From assembly GCA_029817715.1 (NCBI GenBank), contig JARUPY010000533.1:5848001-5912000 (forward strand): DNA of 64,000 bases. The letters run 5' to 3'. The number at the start of each line of letters is the position of its first letter. Position 1 is the stretch's first letter. Below are positions 48,781-60,169 of this stretch, one piece after another. The translations under genes and the position numbers were made by a program. The DNA is from Melastoma dodecandrum. Taxonomy: Eukaryota; Streptophyta; Magnoliopsida; Myrtales; Melastomataceae. The notes under the pieces are model-generated. The model did not search any database. It had not been told where the DNA came from and saw nothing but the letters and a program-made list of their open reading frames with translations.

Positions 48781-48953
48781 CGAGCAAATCCAACCGCCCT
48801 GAAAGATCAGAGAAGATGACAGAAGCAAGACGAAAGGGAAAAGTTTCTTTTCTGTTACACCACCAGACCAAAAACATCCAACTCCCGCCTTACATTACAA
48901 TGCCTTGCAATATATAAAACTATAGGTCCACTTAACTAACAAAGCTTACTTGC
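48781..48953 (-). repeat. 3' LTR of the copia remnant
   Basis: Homologous to 51855-52050 (shared AAATCCAACCGCCCTGAA, TTACACCACCAGACC and AACTAACAAAGC segments). It is shorter than the other LTR, mainly because of a lost stretch near the middle. It lies 45 nt from the kinase stop codon. Confidence 0.85.
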
Positions 48954-51854
48954 TGACACTCCCCCTTAAGATGGATTTATGAATATCCAATAAATCCATC
49001 TTGCCTACAAGAAACTGAAATCTTGAAGTGTGCAAAGCTTTAGTCAACAAGTCAGCTATCTGCAAATGAGTAGGCAAATGTAAAACCTGGACTTGACATG
49101 CCGTTACCCTTTCTCTTACAAAATGCAGGTCAATCTCTAGGTTTTTAGTTCTTTTGTGCAGCACTGGATTCTTACTCAAATTGATTGCAGACTTGTTGTC
49201 ACAATAAAGGCTCACTGGTTCTGCAGACAACACACCAAAATCCTTAAGCAACGAAATAAGCCAAACCACTTCTGCAGTTGCTGCAGCTACCGCCCTGTAT
49301 TCAGCCTCAGTAGACGATCTAGAAACAGTAGACTGCTTCTTGGACTTCCAACTTATCAAAGAATCTCCTAGGAAGACACAGAAACCTATGGATGATCTTC
49401 TTGTCTCCAAACAACCTCCCCAATCACTATCTGAGTAAGCTATCACTTTCAGTTATGCATTACTAGATAACAGAACAGCTTGCCCAGGTGTAGCTTTAAG
49501 ATATTTCAAAACACCACAAGCTGCTTCCCAATGTGTCTGTGTAGGAGAATCCATAAACTGGGCTAATACATGTACTGAGTATGCTATATCAGGCCTAGTA
49601 ATCCCCAGGTATATAAGCCTACCAATCAACTGTCTGTATGAGGTCACATCAACATGTCTTGATTCATCATCATGAACTAGCTTACAATTCCACTTGAAAC
49701 ATTAATGTCTCACAACTTGAAGAAGATGTTGATGTTTTCTTATTCACAACAGTCTCCACACAACTCACTTGATGCATGATACCATGTTCTACATAGAAGT
49801 CTTTCGTCAAAAACTTCATGCCATTATCTGTCTTAACAACTTTAACTGGTTTCTCAAACTGTGTTTTAACAAACATGCAAAACTGTTTCAAAAACTTTTG
49901 TCTCTGAGTTATAGCGCATAAGATACAACCAAGTCCCCCTGGTGTAATCATCAACTATTGTTAAGAAATATCTAAAACCTCCTATAGCTTCATGAGAGAA
50001 TGGCCTCCAGATATCACAATGTATTAAGTCAAAAGATGCCAAACTGTAAGTATCACTCAATGGAAAAGGTAAGCGCTTTTGTTTTTATTCATGACAAGAA
50101 GTACAAATGTTGTCTATTACAACTAATACGGAAGAATCTATCTTATTTAATGCTCTTATTTTGTCTACCGATGCATGCCAAGTCTTGAATGCCACAAATC
50201 AAACTTTGTTGATAGAACACGATTTGGAAAAATGCTAGTGCTAATGCATTTATGGCTAGGAAGCAACAAGCTACTGTCTACAAAATGATTAGTACTTTGT
50301 TTGAACTGACCCTTCATTTCTTCCATCATATAAAGGCCATCATTCTGTTTAGCCAACTCAATCGTCATCAAGCTTTGTAAGTCCTGAATAAAACGATACT
50401 CTTCTAGGAAAATGAAACAAACCTTACTATGCAAAGCAAGTTTGCTAGCAGAAACAAGATTGAACTTGAAATTTGGAACGAATAAAGCATCTTGCAAACT
50501 CAAATGTTTATTCAGATGGCCTAAACCAATGTGAGTCGCAAGAACAAAAGAACTATTAGGAAGTTGAATTTTCAAAAGAACAGACAGTTTTTGAGCATTG
50601 TGTAACAGGGACATATCTGCCACTATATGATCTGTGGTACCTGTGTCTACACCCAAAGATAAGAAGAAGAAACAAATTTATCATGAATAGAAAGAACAAG
50701 AATCAAAGAACTCTTACCTGCTTGATTTTCAACAGGAAAAGTAGAAGAAGAAGAGGAATCACCCAAGACCCCAGACTGGTACTCTTTGAGCATAGCCATT
50801 AGTTTTTGAACCTGCTGCTTTGAGAGACTTAGCTCAGAAGCCATCACTAAATCTTCTTGTGAGCCTTGTTGGTTCTCTATCACACCGAGTTGATTAACTC
50901 TTCTTCCTGCTGCAAATCGATTTCCAGCAAAACCTCTACCTCTTCCCCCTCTATTAACCAGCAGGAAAACCAATTAATTGATAACACCTCTCTTTAAGAT
51001 GTCATTTTCTCCCACAATGTTCACAAAACAGATCAAGTCTTCCCTTTTTCCTGTCTATGTTCACAACAGGTTGAATTCTCTCAGAATTTGCCACCATAGT
51101 TAAACCTTCAGTCGGATTAAACATATTCTTCTTCATACTCTTCTGCACTTCCTCTCTTTGTATTATATTGTATGCCTCCCCAAATGTGGGAAATGGCTTT
51201 CTCATCAGAATCTGTGATCTTAAACCAGCAAACTCTTCACTCAGCCCATTCAAGAATTTGAAAACCATGTCCTTTTGATATTGTTCGGCCGAGATCCTTG
51301 CCCACTCACATCTATAACCACCACATGTACACTAAGGCAAAGGTTTAAACAACCTGATTTCTCTTAACACTGTCAACAAATCATTATAATAGGTTGCAAC
51401 TGAACTCGACCCTTACATCAAGTTATGAAATTGCAATTGGAGCTGACAAATCCTAGAAGCATCAGGCTTGGTAAATCTTTCCATAAGTTCATCCCAGACT
51501 TTCTTAGCAGTCTCTAGAAAGAATATAGTCGCAGCAATTGGGAGTGAAACCGATTTATAAATCCATGTTCTAACCAGGTCATCACATCTCTTCCACGCAA
51601 CAAACAGAGGATCATTCTCAGCCGGCTTTCCAATTGATGCATCTACAAACCCTAACTTGTTACGAATAGAAAGGGCAACTAGGAACAATCTACTCCAAGC
51701 ACAATAATTGCCCTCTACAAGCTCTGGTGTCACTAATACTGTGACCTGACTATCGGCTGGACTGACAAAGAACGGCGAAGAAGGATCTAACTCTACCGTC
51801 ATTCTACTTCGAGAGGGATCCGACATCGTCTCCAACCTGGTGCTCTGATACCAT

Positions 51855-52050
51855 CGAGCAAATCCAACCGCCCTGAACGATCAGAGAAGATGGCAGAAGC
51901 AAGACGAGAGGGAAAAGTTTCTTTCTGTTATTGATTTCTGTTACACCACCAGACCAAAAACATCCAACTCCCGCCTTACATATATATAGAATTACAAGGC
52001 CTTACAATATATAAAACTATAGGCCCACTTAACTAACAAAGCCTACTTGC
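51855..52050 (-). repeat. 5' LTR of the copia remnant
   Basis: 196 bp, homologous to 48781-48953 with several indels. On the minus strand it is followed by the initiator Met-tRNA primer site. Confidence 0.85.
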
Positions 52051-54406
52051 GGCCCGTGCACTACCCATTTCTCCTGCTTCCTTTCATCACCCTTCCTCCG
52101 TGTCTTCACAACAGCTAACACCACAGCTGTCAGCCTCCATCGAAGCTCACAAATAGCCCACCCGTACTAGACAAACAATGATGTTGCTTGCCACCAGCAT
52201 CGAACACCGAAAATAGGGCCACTTCCACCGACGATCTGGATTGTAATCATACATGCTGAGCCGTTAGCTGGACATGAGCGTAAACTATTTCCACTTTGCT
52301 CTCCATGTGACACCCAACAGAGTCTGTGTCAGTATCCATATACGAAGTCTCAATCCTGCCCTGTTTCTTCTTCTTCTTCTTCTTCTTCTTTTGGTTGATC
52401 GAGGCCATTGACGTTTCGAGAATTCAACCTCTTGGTCCCATCAGTATGTGTGGAAGCTGGTGCGAAAGGGGTACTCAACATATATGCACCATACCAATCT
52501 CATGCGGCACCTTTACTTTCTCAAGATCGATGCTTCTCTAGAACGACAATCGCATCAACCTGCTGAAGAATCTATTTGAAGAAGACATCCACGGGACTTC
52601 TAACCCCAAACTCGCAAAAGATCAACCCACACATTCTCAAAAATCACAAAAAAATGCCTCGATACTTGGATCCCAGCTGAGATGGGGAGTGGTTGATAAG
52701 GCATAAAAGACCATGTCCATATTGGCACATGAAATTCGGGCTACGTCCTCAATGGGCCGAGGAGATAAGACTTCGTGTGGGCACCACTTAAAGCACACAA
52801 ATATCCAGTATTAACGCTACTCGAGAAAGCACTACTCGAGAAGTGTCGGCTCAAGATTCTACTCGAGAAGTGTCGGCTCAAGATTCTACTCGAGAAGCAT
52901 TTCTCGAGTATACTATACGGCTCGAAATTTGAACAACCTCTCATTACTCGAGAGCCTGCAATGTCTCGAGAAAATTCACATTAAGCCACGTCTGGAGAGC
53001 AGGACACGTGGCAAATCTAAAGACGCCGGTTGGAGCACGACGTGCATGGCTCCTACAAAATAGGAATAAGATCGTGCGTATGATCTAGAAAGATTACATA
53101 CTGGCTAAATAATCGTAATTGTGAGATTCTGGGAGTATAAAAGGGATTAAACACAAGAAACAGAAGAGACACCAGAACACAACTTAAACACAGAACTCAG
53201 ATTTTACAATCTTTTTTTCATCATCCTGAAAGCGTCCGGAAAACCAGCGTCCCAAAACCATCATTGCCGACCATCGATCCACTAAGGTAGATTCCACTAA
53301 AGGGATTTGCGGTAGCCGCCGTTCGTCCACTGCCGTCCGTTTGAAACGTCCCGCCGCAGTTTTCCAGCTTCTTTTGTTGTGTTTTTACTCAAATCATGTC
53401 CGTAAGTGTTGTAAAAGCCTGGTCTTTGTAATTCAAAGTTGTTGCATTAATTCAAGTATTTGCTCTCCCGTTCTGTTCATATTTCTTTTACTTTACGGCG
53501 ACCACAAAAAACACTGTAAAATTTGATACATGTTGCAGGTAACACAATTCCGCGCCAACGGTGCCCTAACTCTCCCTACCACCTCTCCTTCGAACATTGA
53601 ATGCAACACCAAGGACCTACCCTTGCAGCTTATGAATCCCAATAGTGGAGATTGTCTTGGTTGAGAACATGGCCGACGACCTGGCCTTACGGAGTAGGAT
53701 TTCAGGTGGAGGCTCAGCAAGGAAGCTCCGATTCGCGGTGGCATGTTGTTCGTTGGACGACTCCGAATACACCATCGACTGTTTGTTTGTCACAGAAGAA
53801 ATAAATCTGAAGTGCACATAGTTTATCAATCAATGTCGGATTATTCTCCAACGAAAATGGAGATCTTATAGTGCACATAGTTTCTCCACGATCATTTCAG
53901 TAATATTAAACAACTGCAGCGTTAAAGTTACTTAAGTGTTAACCAGCTATGAAACATTGCTCCAGATATGTGAAGGAAAACTACGGTATGATTTATGAAC
54001 ACCACCTCCCCTTTAGTTGGCTTTAGGACACATGATTATCTCTTGCAACCTGTAATTGTACATGAATATCGATCTTCAAGGCTGCGAAATATGGACGAAC
54101 CATATGATTTATCAATTCAACAAGAAGTTCAACCCAAGCGAGTAGATCCTGCAAAAAACAGTCCATCTCCAAAATGCAAAGAGGGGTGGCTTGAGATTTC
54201 GTAACTCCTGTCAAGACATGACAGCCTTCTGGAAATGCAGATTTGTCAGGATGACTAGCTGATGCGGGTTCTTCCTTTCAGGTGAATCCAGACTCTGAAT
54301 GTGCAATCGTCAGTGTAACTTTTATCTGACTAGAGAAGCTACTCTTTATGTCATTATCCAGCTAGTCATGAGTTTGTGATGAGCAATGCAGAGACTAGCT
54401 TGACAT
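52051..54406. other. Intergenic region with repeats and a possible degraded LTR
   Basis: About 2.3 kb without a recognised gene. It contains a TTC repeat (about 52367-52391) and a CTCGAG-rich tandem repeat (52820-52980). Near 52720-53560 there is an LTR-like stretch: TATAAAAG near 53137, a transcription-start-like AACAC region, and then CGCGCCAACGGTGCC. No coding remnants were identified. Confidence 0.4.
52834..52897. repeat. 27-bp tandem repeat with CTCGAG palindromes
   Basis: Two identical 27-bp units at 52834-52860 and 52861-52887, starting ACTCGAGAAGTGTCGGCTC, followed by a partial third unit (52888-52897). Further CTCGAG hexamers lie at 52820, 52903 and twice more before 52980, about seven in 160 bp. 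Confidence 0.85.
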
Positions 54407-56968
54407 CTATAACCAGCTATATCCTGGATTCTTTCTCAAACCAGCATCTTTCAACCTGGACCTTGTGACCCCTGCATCGGTCCATTGACCAGACCGGGCA
54501 TATATGCCCGACAACACAACAAAATGTGCGGGGTTTCCTGGTTCAAGCTTGGTGAGTTTCTGATATGCAAATTCTCCCAACTTAACGTTTGAATGCATCT
54601 TGCAAGCTCCCAACAGAGCTCCCCACAATCCCGCATCAGGTTCCATCGGCATTTTCTCTATCAGATGGATAGTCTCATCGAATAAGCCAGCACGACCAAG
54701 CAAGTCCACCATGCATGCATAGTGCTCTACATTGGGTTTGATTTGGTGGCTTTCTACCATGGTGTTGAAAATTTGCCTCCCTTGTTCTATCAGACCAGCG
54801 TGTCTACAGGCAGACAACATACTGAGATATGATACCGAATCGATCTCCACGTGCCTCAGTTGCATTAGGGAGAAAAGTGCGATGGCATCACTCCCTTGTC
54901 CGTGCAATGCATACCCAGCAAGCAATGAATTCCAGGAGACTGTGTCCTTGTTTTCCATCTCATCAAAACATCTCCTAGACAGATCAAGCCTTCCACTTTT
55001 TCCATACATGTCAATGAGACTGTTCCCAACGAGCAAGTTAGAAAGGAGCCCCATTTGGATGATTGAAGCATGAAAGGCCATTCCCTCTCTTATAGCAGTT
55101 AATTGTGTCGCTGCAGGAACCACGCTTACAAAGGTGACAGCATTTGGAAGGATGTTCATTGATCTCATATGATAATATATGGACAATGCTCCCTCAGCTT
55201 CTCCATTGTGCATGTAGCCAGCAATCATAATGTTCCAAGAAACATCATCCTTTGAGAAATCAGCATAGTGAAACAAGTATGCTGCAGAGGAAAGATCCCC
55301 ACACTTCGAGTACATGTCAATGAGGGCGTTCATTACGTGGCAATCAGATCCAAACCCCCTGCCTATTACAAGTGTGTGAATGGGTGTTCCAAGGCTAAGG
55401 TCATTAATGGAGGCACAGGCTGTTAGCGTAGCCACCATAGTTCCGGCATCTGCACATAAACCGGACTCTTGAAGCTTCTTAAACATGCCAATTGCACTGA
55501 ATGGGGCATTCGCTTGAGAATACCCATTAATTATGGCATTCCATGTCACCACATCCTTACAATGCATGTTCTCAAAGATAGTAAGTGCCTGATTAAAGCA
55601 ACCGCATTTCGCATACATGGACACAAGGGCCGTTCCAACGGAAGTATCGGAGTCGACGTCGTGTTTGAGGGCATAGCAGTGGATGCTCTTCCCCAGGGCA
55701 GGGGACACTAGTTCTGCACAAGCCGGAAGAATGCTCACCAGGGTAATTCTATTTGGTCGCACAGCTTGGTGCTGCATATCTCTGAATAAAGACAATGCCA
55801 TCTCGGGATATCCGGATTGGCCAAAGGCAGCCATAAGAGCAGACCAAGCAACAACGTCCCTGTCTGAGATTTCCTCAAATAATTCTTGAGCTTTCTGCAG
55901 CACCCCACACTTTGCATACATGGTCATAATCGGAGTAGCCACAACAACGTCCACATTGACCCCCTTCTCCGTCGCCAGTTTATGGATCTCAACACCTTTC
56001 TCCAACATTCTTAACTCCCCGGCAGCCAGCAAAGCAGTGACAATGGATACCTTATTTATCTCGACGTCCATCCCTACCATTCTATCATATAAATCCAGGA
56101 CCTCGTGAAAGTACCCATTGTGAGCGTAACCAGCCATCATCGAACTCAACGAAACATCATCCCTATTGTCAAGTGTGTCAAAAATAAGTCGAGCGGACTC
56201 CACATCCCCACACTTTGTATACAGATCAATCAAACCGTTGTAGACTCCCCCCTTTAAATCCCTCCGCACCATGTAACCATGCAAAGACCTACACATTCGG
56301 ACTTCGCCCAATCTCGAGACGGCAGGAAACAAATTCAAACAGCTCACCGAATTCAGCCTAACGCCAGACAACTGCATTGCCCTGAAAAGCTGAATACTGT
56401 CTTCTGGGTTTGGACCCTGCGACAACCCGGCAATCATCGCATTGCAACTAACTGCATCCCGATCCGGCATTTGATCGAACACCCGCCGAGCTCTATCCAA
56501 GTCGCCAACTTTACAGTACAAATCGACCAACCCGGTACAAATAAATAAATCCCCGTCTAACTTTCTCTCCACCACCTTCTTGTGAATCGAAACACCCTCT
56601 TCCAAATCCAAGGAGCCTGTGCAAGCCTTGAGGGCGAAGGTGAAAGTGTACCTGTCGGGGTCCACCCCCCGGTCGGACATAGCCTTGTACATGCCCAGGG
56701 CACTGTCGTGGCATTTGGCTCGGGTGTATGCCCTGATCATGGAATTGTAAAGAACTACACCCGGGTCTGACACGGAGTTGAACGTAAGCAGAGCAAGGTC
56801 GCATCTTTGGAGGGATGAGTAGGAATTTAGGAGGTGGGTGTTTAAGGTTGGGTGGTGTCCTAAACCTGAGACGATGATTCGGGCGTGGAGCTGCGAGATG
56901 GACCTTACGGCTTTGCACGAAGACAGCAGTCTGAGGTAATTGTCGTGCATATGAACAGGGGATAGCAA
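54407..56968 (-). CDS. Pentatricopeptide repeat protein, PLS class with E domain (853 aa)
   Basis: RNA-binding protein of organelles, in plants mostly for editing or processing of mitochondrial or plastid transcripts. One uninterrupted exon of 853 codons. Many P, L and S motifs follow each other from about residue 10, e.g. LNTHLLNSYSSLQRCDLALLTF, NSMIRAYTRAKCHDSALGMY and DRYTFTFALKACTGSLDLEEG. They run to the last repeats (HYACMVDLLGRAGLFDETIHLIEKMPMEPDAGLWGALL) and a short E-type end (KLEPGNPAHFVVLSGIYARSGQW ... KNPGYSWL). It resembles Arabidopsis At2g39620 (from memory). The protein ends directly at GYSWL, with no E+ or DYW domain. A cleavable targeting peptide is not obvious at the N-terminus. 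Editing targets cannot be told here. Confidence 0.93.
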   Translation of the reverse strand: MLSPVHMHDNYLRLLSSCKAVRSISQLHARIIVSGLGHHPTLNTHLLNSYSSLQRCDLALLTFNSVSDPGVVLYNSMIRAYTRAKCHDSALGMYKAMSDRGVDPDRYTFTFALKACTGSLDLEEGVSIHKKVVERKLDGDLFICTGLVDLYCKVGDLDRARRVFDQMPDRDAVSCNAMIAGLSQGPNPEDSIQLFRAMQLSGVRLNSVSCLNLFPAVSRLGEVRMCRSLHGYMVRRDLKGGVYNGLIDLYTKCGDVESARLIFDTLDNRDDVSLSSMMAGYAHNGYFHEVLDLYDRMVGMDVEINKVSIVTALLAAGELRMLEKGVEIHKLATEKGVNVDVVVATPIMTMYAKCGVLQKAQELFEEISDRDVVAWSALMAAFGQSGYPEMALSLFRDMQHQAVRPNRITLVSILPACAELVSPALGKSIHCYALKHDVDSDTSVGTALVSMYAKCGCFNQALTIFENMHCKDVVTWNAIINGYSQANAPFSAIGMFKKLQESGLCADAGTMVATLTACASINDLSLGTPIHTLVIGRGFGSDCHVMNALIDMYSKCGDLSSAAYLFHYADFSKDDVSWNIMIAGYMHNGEAEGALSIYYHMRSMNILPNAVTFVSVVPAATQLTAIREGMAFHASIIQMGLLSNLLVGNSLIDMYGKSGRLDLSRRCFDEMENKDTVSWNSLLAGYALHGQGSDAIALFSLMQLRHVEIDSVSYLSMLSACRHAGLIEQGRQIFNTMVESHQIKPNVEHYACMVDLLGRAGLFDETIHLIEKMPMEPDAGLWGALLGACKMHSNVKLGEFAYQKLTKLEPGNPAHFVVLSGIYARSGQWTDAGVTRSRLKDAGLRKNPGYSWL

Positions 56969-57249
56969 TTAGCAAGTGATTCAAGATGTGGAATGCGTTC
57001 GGTATAAATATAGTTTTTTGACTTCTTACACCAACTCGGTCCAGTAGAGGGATTTCAGGTTCTGGGCAGGAAGCTCTGGGCACTTTTCAGATCAATCGCT
57101 TGATTCGTTCTCTTGTCGGGTTGTGTTTGGTGTTACGACCGAAGCCGAAGACAAGTGAGGGAGCTCCCCATATGTTTGACGATATGCCCGTTAAGGTTCC
57201 TTTAGTGATATTTTTCGCGTTATATTAGGGGTGGGAATGTTGTCCATGC

Positions 57250-58428
57250 TTGGTCGCGGTCTCGTTGATCGCACAGGGGGTAAGCTCGAAGGCCCTCTCT
57301 CGCGATGAGATTCCCCTGCAGAAGACACAGAAGGACGACTACTTTGCAGCCATCCAGCATGTCTCCAACATAGTCCGACGCGACTTCTACATTGAGCGGA
57401 CACTCAACAAGATGCGGCTGTCGTTGACGTCGGACCTTGTGTTCAGGGTCCTCCGTGCCTGCTCCCGTTGCGGCACAGAGTCCTTTGGCTTCTTCAACTG
57501 GGCGAGGGTGCACCAGCCGGCATCCTACACGCCTACGTCCATCGAGTACGAGGAGATGGTGAAAATATTGGCCTGGTCAAAGAAGTATGAGTCCATGTGG
57601 AAGGTGATCCAGGAAATGAAGAATCAGAACCTTGGTCTGTCTGCTGAGGCAGTGTGTGGAATAATAGAGGAGTTCTGTAGGCATGGTCTGACCGATCAAG
57701 CCGTGGAGGTGTTTAACAAGTGCAGGCACTTCGACTGCGCGCAAACCATTGAAGTTTACAATTCTTTGCTGTTTGCACTGTGCAAGGTTAAGATGTTTCA
57801 TGCTGCCTATGCTTTGATTGGGAGGATGATCAGGAAAAAGGTAATTCCTGATAAAAGAACGTACGCGGTCCTCGTCAATGGGTGGTGCTCCTGGGGGAAA
57901 ATGAGGGAGGCTCAGGAGTTTCTAGAGGACATGAGTAGAAAGGGATTTAATCCTCCGGTGAGGGGTCGCGATCTCTTGATCGAAGGTTTGCTAAATGCAG
58001 GTTACTTGGAGTCTGCAAAGGAGATGGTAAGGAAGATGACGAAGGAAGGATTCGTTCCTGACGTCAGCACCTTCAATTCTTTGATGGAAGCTGTCTGCAA
58101 ATCCGGGGAGGTGGATTTCTGCCTCAGCCTTCATTACAAAGCCTGCAAACTCGGACTCTGCCCTGACATCAACACTTACAAGCTCCTGATACGTCCTGTT
58201 TCCAAGGCAGGCTTGATCGACGAGGCTTTCAAGCTCTTGAACAACTCCATCGAGGTCGGACACAAGCCGTTCCCTTGCCTGTACGCACCGATAATCAAAG
58301 GTCTGTGCAGGAAGGGACAATTCGATGATGCATTCAGCTTCTTCAGCGAGATGAAGTCGAAAGGGCACCCTCCCAACAGGCCTGTCTACACGATGCTGAT
58401 CACTATGTGTGGGCGTGGAGGCAGGTAG
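57250..58428 (+). CDS. Pentatricopeptide repeat protein, P class (At5g18390-like), with a premature TAG
   Basis: Continuous PPR coding region: DDYFAAIQHVSNIVRRDFYIERTLNKM, then P-type 35-residue motifs (YNSLLFALCKVKMFHAAYALI; YAVLVNGWCSWGKMREAQEFL; FNSLMEAVCKSGEVDFCLSL; YAPIIKGLCRKGQFDDAFSFF). It stops at TAG 58426-58428 after TMLITMCGRGGR. The same frame continues beyond with protein-like sequence (VEAANYLVEMTEFGFVPISR ... MVTDGVKNIGRHDP, to about 58540) that matches the family C-terminus, so about 50 residues are cut off. The true ATG is unclear. No in-frame ATG stands at the head, and a short upstream exon (for example with ATG near 57173, joined at the acceptor GCACAG at 57281) is possible. 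Probably organellar. It is divergent from the PLS gene, with a shared upstream region of about 280 nt. Confidence 0.82.
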   Translation: MVAVSLIAQGVSSKALSRDEIPLQKTQKDDYFAAIQHVSNIVRRDFYIERTLNKMRLSLTSDLVFRVLRACSRCGTESFGFFNWARVHQPASYTPTSIEYEEMVKILAWSKKYESMWKVIQEMKNQNLGLSAEAVCGIIEEFCRHGLTDQAVEVFNKCRHFDCAQTIEVYNSLLFALCKVKMFHAAYALIGRMIRKKVIPDKRTYAVLVNGWCSWGKMREAQEFLEDMSRKGFNPPVRGRDLLIEGLLNAGYLESAKEMVRKMTKEGFVPDVSTFNSLMEAVCKSGEVDFCLSLHYKACKLGLCPDINTYKLLIRPVSKAGLIDEAFKLLNNSIEVGHKPFPCLYAPIIKGLCRKGQFDDAFSFFSEMKSKGHPPNRPVYTMLITMCGRGGR

Positions 58429-60169
58429 GTCGAAGCCGCGAATTACTTGGTGGAGATGACCGAGTTCGGGTTCGTCCCAATTTCACGATGCTTCGACATG
58501 GTTACCGACGGGGTGAAGAACATCGGGAGGCATGATCCGTGGCGATTGATTTTCTTTTTCTTTTTTCAAACTAGAGGATGTAACGAGAACGTTGGATTGT
58601 CTGAACTGGAAAAAAATATGACAAAATTTAGAAGGAAATTGTGATTAGTCGGGCGTCCAATCCATTTCCTTTGTGAAGCAAACTAGTAGCAACTCGTGGC
58701 TTTCTAATCATTTCAGGAAATCCTTACCTTAACGATCATGGTGATTCCATTTTCATTCCCCTGGCTGTACCTACATCCTGGAGCAAGGCCCTGGCAGATG
58801 AATATGATGGGATCAGGTTCCTTGAGACGGTTTGTGCTATTTCCCTCGACCGTGGAAATATTTATCCTCTGTGCATTAGTGGTCACTGAGCTGCTGTATT
58901 CAAAAGTCATACTCATCTACGTGGTTCGCATGTTGCAGAGTGCAGAAACCAATCTAAACGTGGAGAAACCAAGCAAAGACTGGCGGAAAGTGATTCCAGC
59001 GCCGAGGTTTTCGCCCACACGCAACAACTATTTAACTATGGACCAACTTGTGGTGTGTCTGATCCCCAACTAACACAAACCTGAACAGGCAGCCAACGCT
59101 TGCCAACCGGCACAGGGTTCTTGCTGCTGCGGTTCTTGATGGAGCGCGCGGTACCACCCTGACAAGTCAAGCAAACTCTTTCAACAACCCGTCATCGAAC
59201 AACGGCAGAGTGTTCGGCGAAGGTATTCTGCCCCCCCCCCCCCTCCCCTCATAGTCGCTACTGTGCTGTTTCGTGAAGGATTTGTCCCTACGCTTTTAAA
59301 AAACGGAGATGATCAATGCAAGGGAGAGTTGCTCTTCTATTCCATCTTCCTTTAAAACTTTGGCACTGGATTTGCATCAGCGATATGTAATTCAATCAAC
59401 TCTTTTTAATAATTTCATGGAGGGGTTTATGTAATTTATGTTTTGGCAAAAAGGTCACGACACGACCACCCCGGCCTGGTCCGGTCCAATCGGACCGCGT
59501 TGATCTGACGCTCCCGGTTCGTGGCAGGGGAGGAGAAATTTCAACGGTGGGGGACTGGAGGAAGAAGGAAGAACCTTCTTCGCCTCCTCCACTTTTCCCT
59601 TTCTGTTCTTTTCCAGCTGATCGTCACAATGGCGCGGCATTAGGGTTTTGTAGGATTTCGGGTTTTGGATTTGGATTTGCCTTCAAGAAACGATCTTCTC
59701 GTCGGCGTTGACGGGGTTCCTACGCCTCCTCGACGGGCGGAAAGGATCTTTCTGTCGCCCGCTGGGAATCTGCCGCGTCCAGTCTTGACTGGATTTTGGA
59801 TTTTCCTGGTGAATATTTGTCGAATTCTAGTTTTTCGGCGATGGAAGTGTTTTTCTTTAATGATCGGCTGTTTGTCTTGCGGATTATTGGCAAATGTTTG
59901 CGAGGCTGAAATTTTACGGATGTGTAGACCCATTACTCCCCTATGTGCATGCATTAGTCGGAAAACGGGAGGACTGTCATGACGTGTTTGCCGGTTGTAT
60001 AGTCTGTGGATGTTTTTCTGTGCGTGTCAAGAAGCCTCTTCGTTCGGATTTACCATTTGCTAGTTGTCAAAGGTTTGGTTGTGATTTTGGGAACCAATTT
60101 GATAAGGTCGAGTTGTTGAGTTTTAAACTGCATTAGACTTGATTGATTCCTGTTCATGACAGGGAAAAG
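58429..60169. other. Intergenic region and OGDH leader
   Basis: Begins with the unread C-terminal codons and 3' end of the P-class PPR gene. A C-tract lies at 59231-59242. The OGDH leader probably begins near 59600. It contains a four-codon upstream frame (ATGGCGCGGCAT, stop TAG) at 59629-59643, and an intron that ends at TTCATGACAG just before 60162. Confidence 0.45.

Larger units (their letters stand above)
48781..52050 (-). mobile_element. Ty1/copia LTR retrotransposon remnant, reverse transcriptase core deleted
   Basis: Read on the minus strand: LTR (about 52050-51855), primer site TGGTATCAGAGC (51853-51842), gag from Met at 51835 (VTVLVTPELVEGNYCAWSRL), then the protease segment near 50656 (DTGTTDHI). 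Next are the pre-integrase FDLWHSRLGMHR near 50190 and the integrase core (FDLIHCDIWRPFSHEA; VVKTDNGMKFL). Last come the end of RT/RNase H (YRQLIGRLIYLGITRPDIAYSV; YSDSDWGGCLETRRS; VSRSSTEAEYRAVA; ADLLTKAL), a polypurine tract AAGGGGGAG, and the 3' LTR (about 48957-48781). The catalytic RT part (about 1 kb) is missing between 49682 and 49647, and gag and pol carry several stops and frame breaks. The LTRs are short, and clear target duplications were not identified, so the ends are approximate. Confidence 0.9.

Noticed and set aside
52834..52897. Tandem repeat considered as a CRISPR-like array
   Set aside because: Units are directly adjacent without unique spacers, and the genome is a plant.
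57237..57302. ATG at 57237 or 57246 as start of the P-class PPR gene
   Set aside because: Both lie in a different frame from the PPR sequence and stop soon after.
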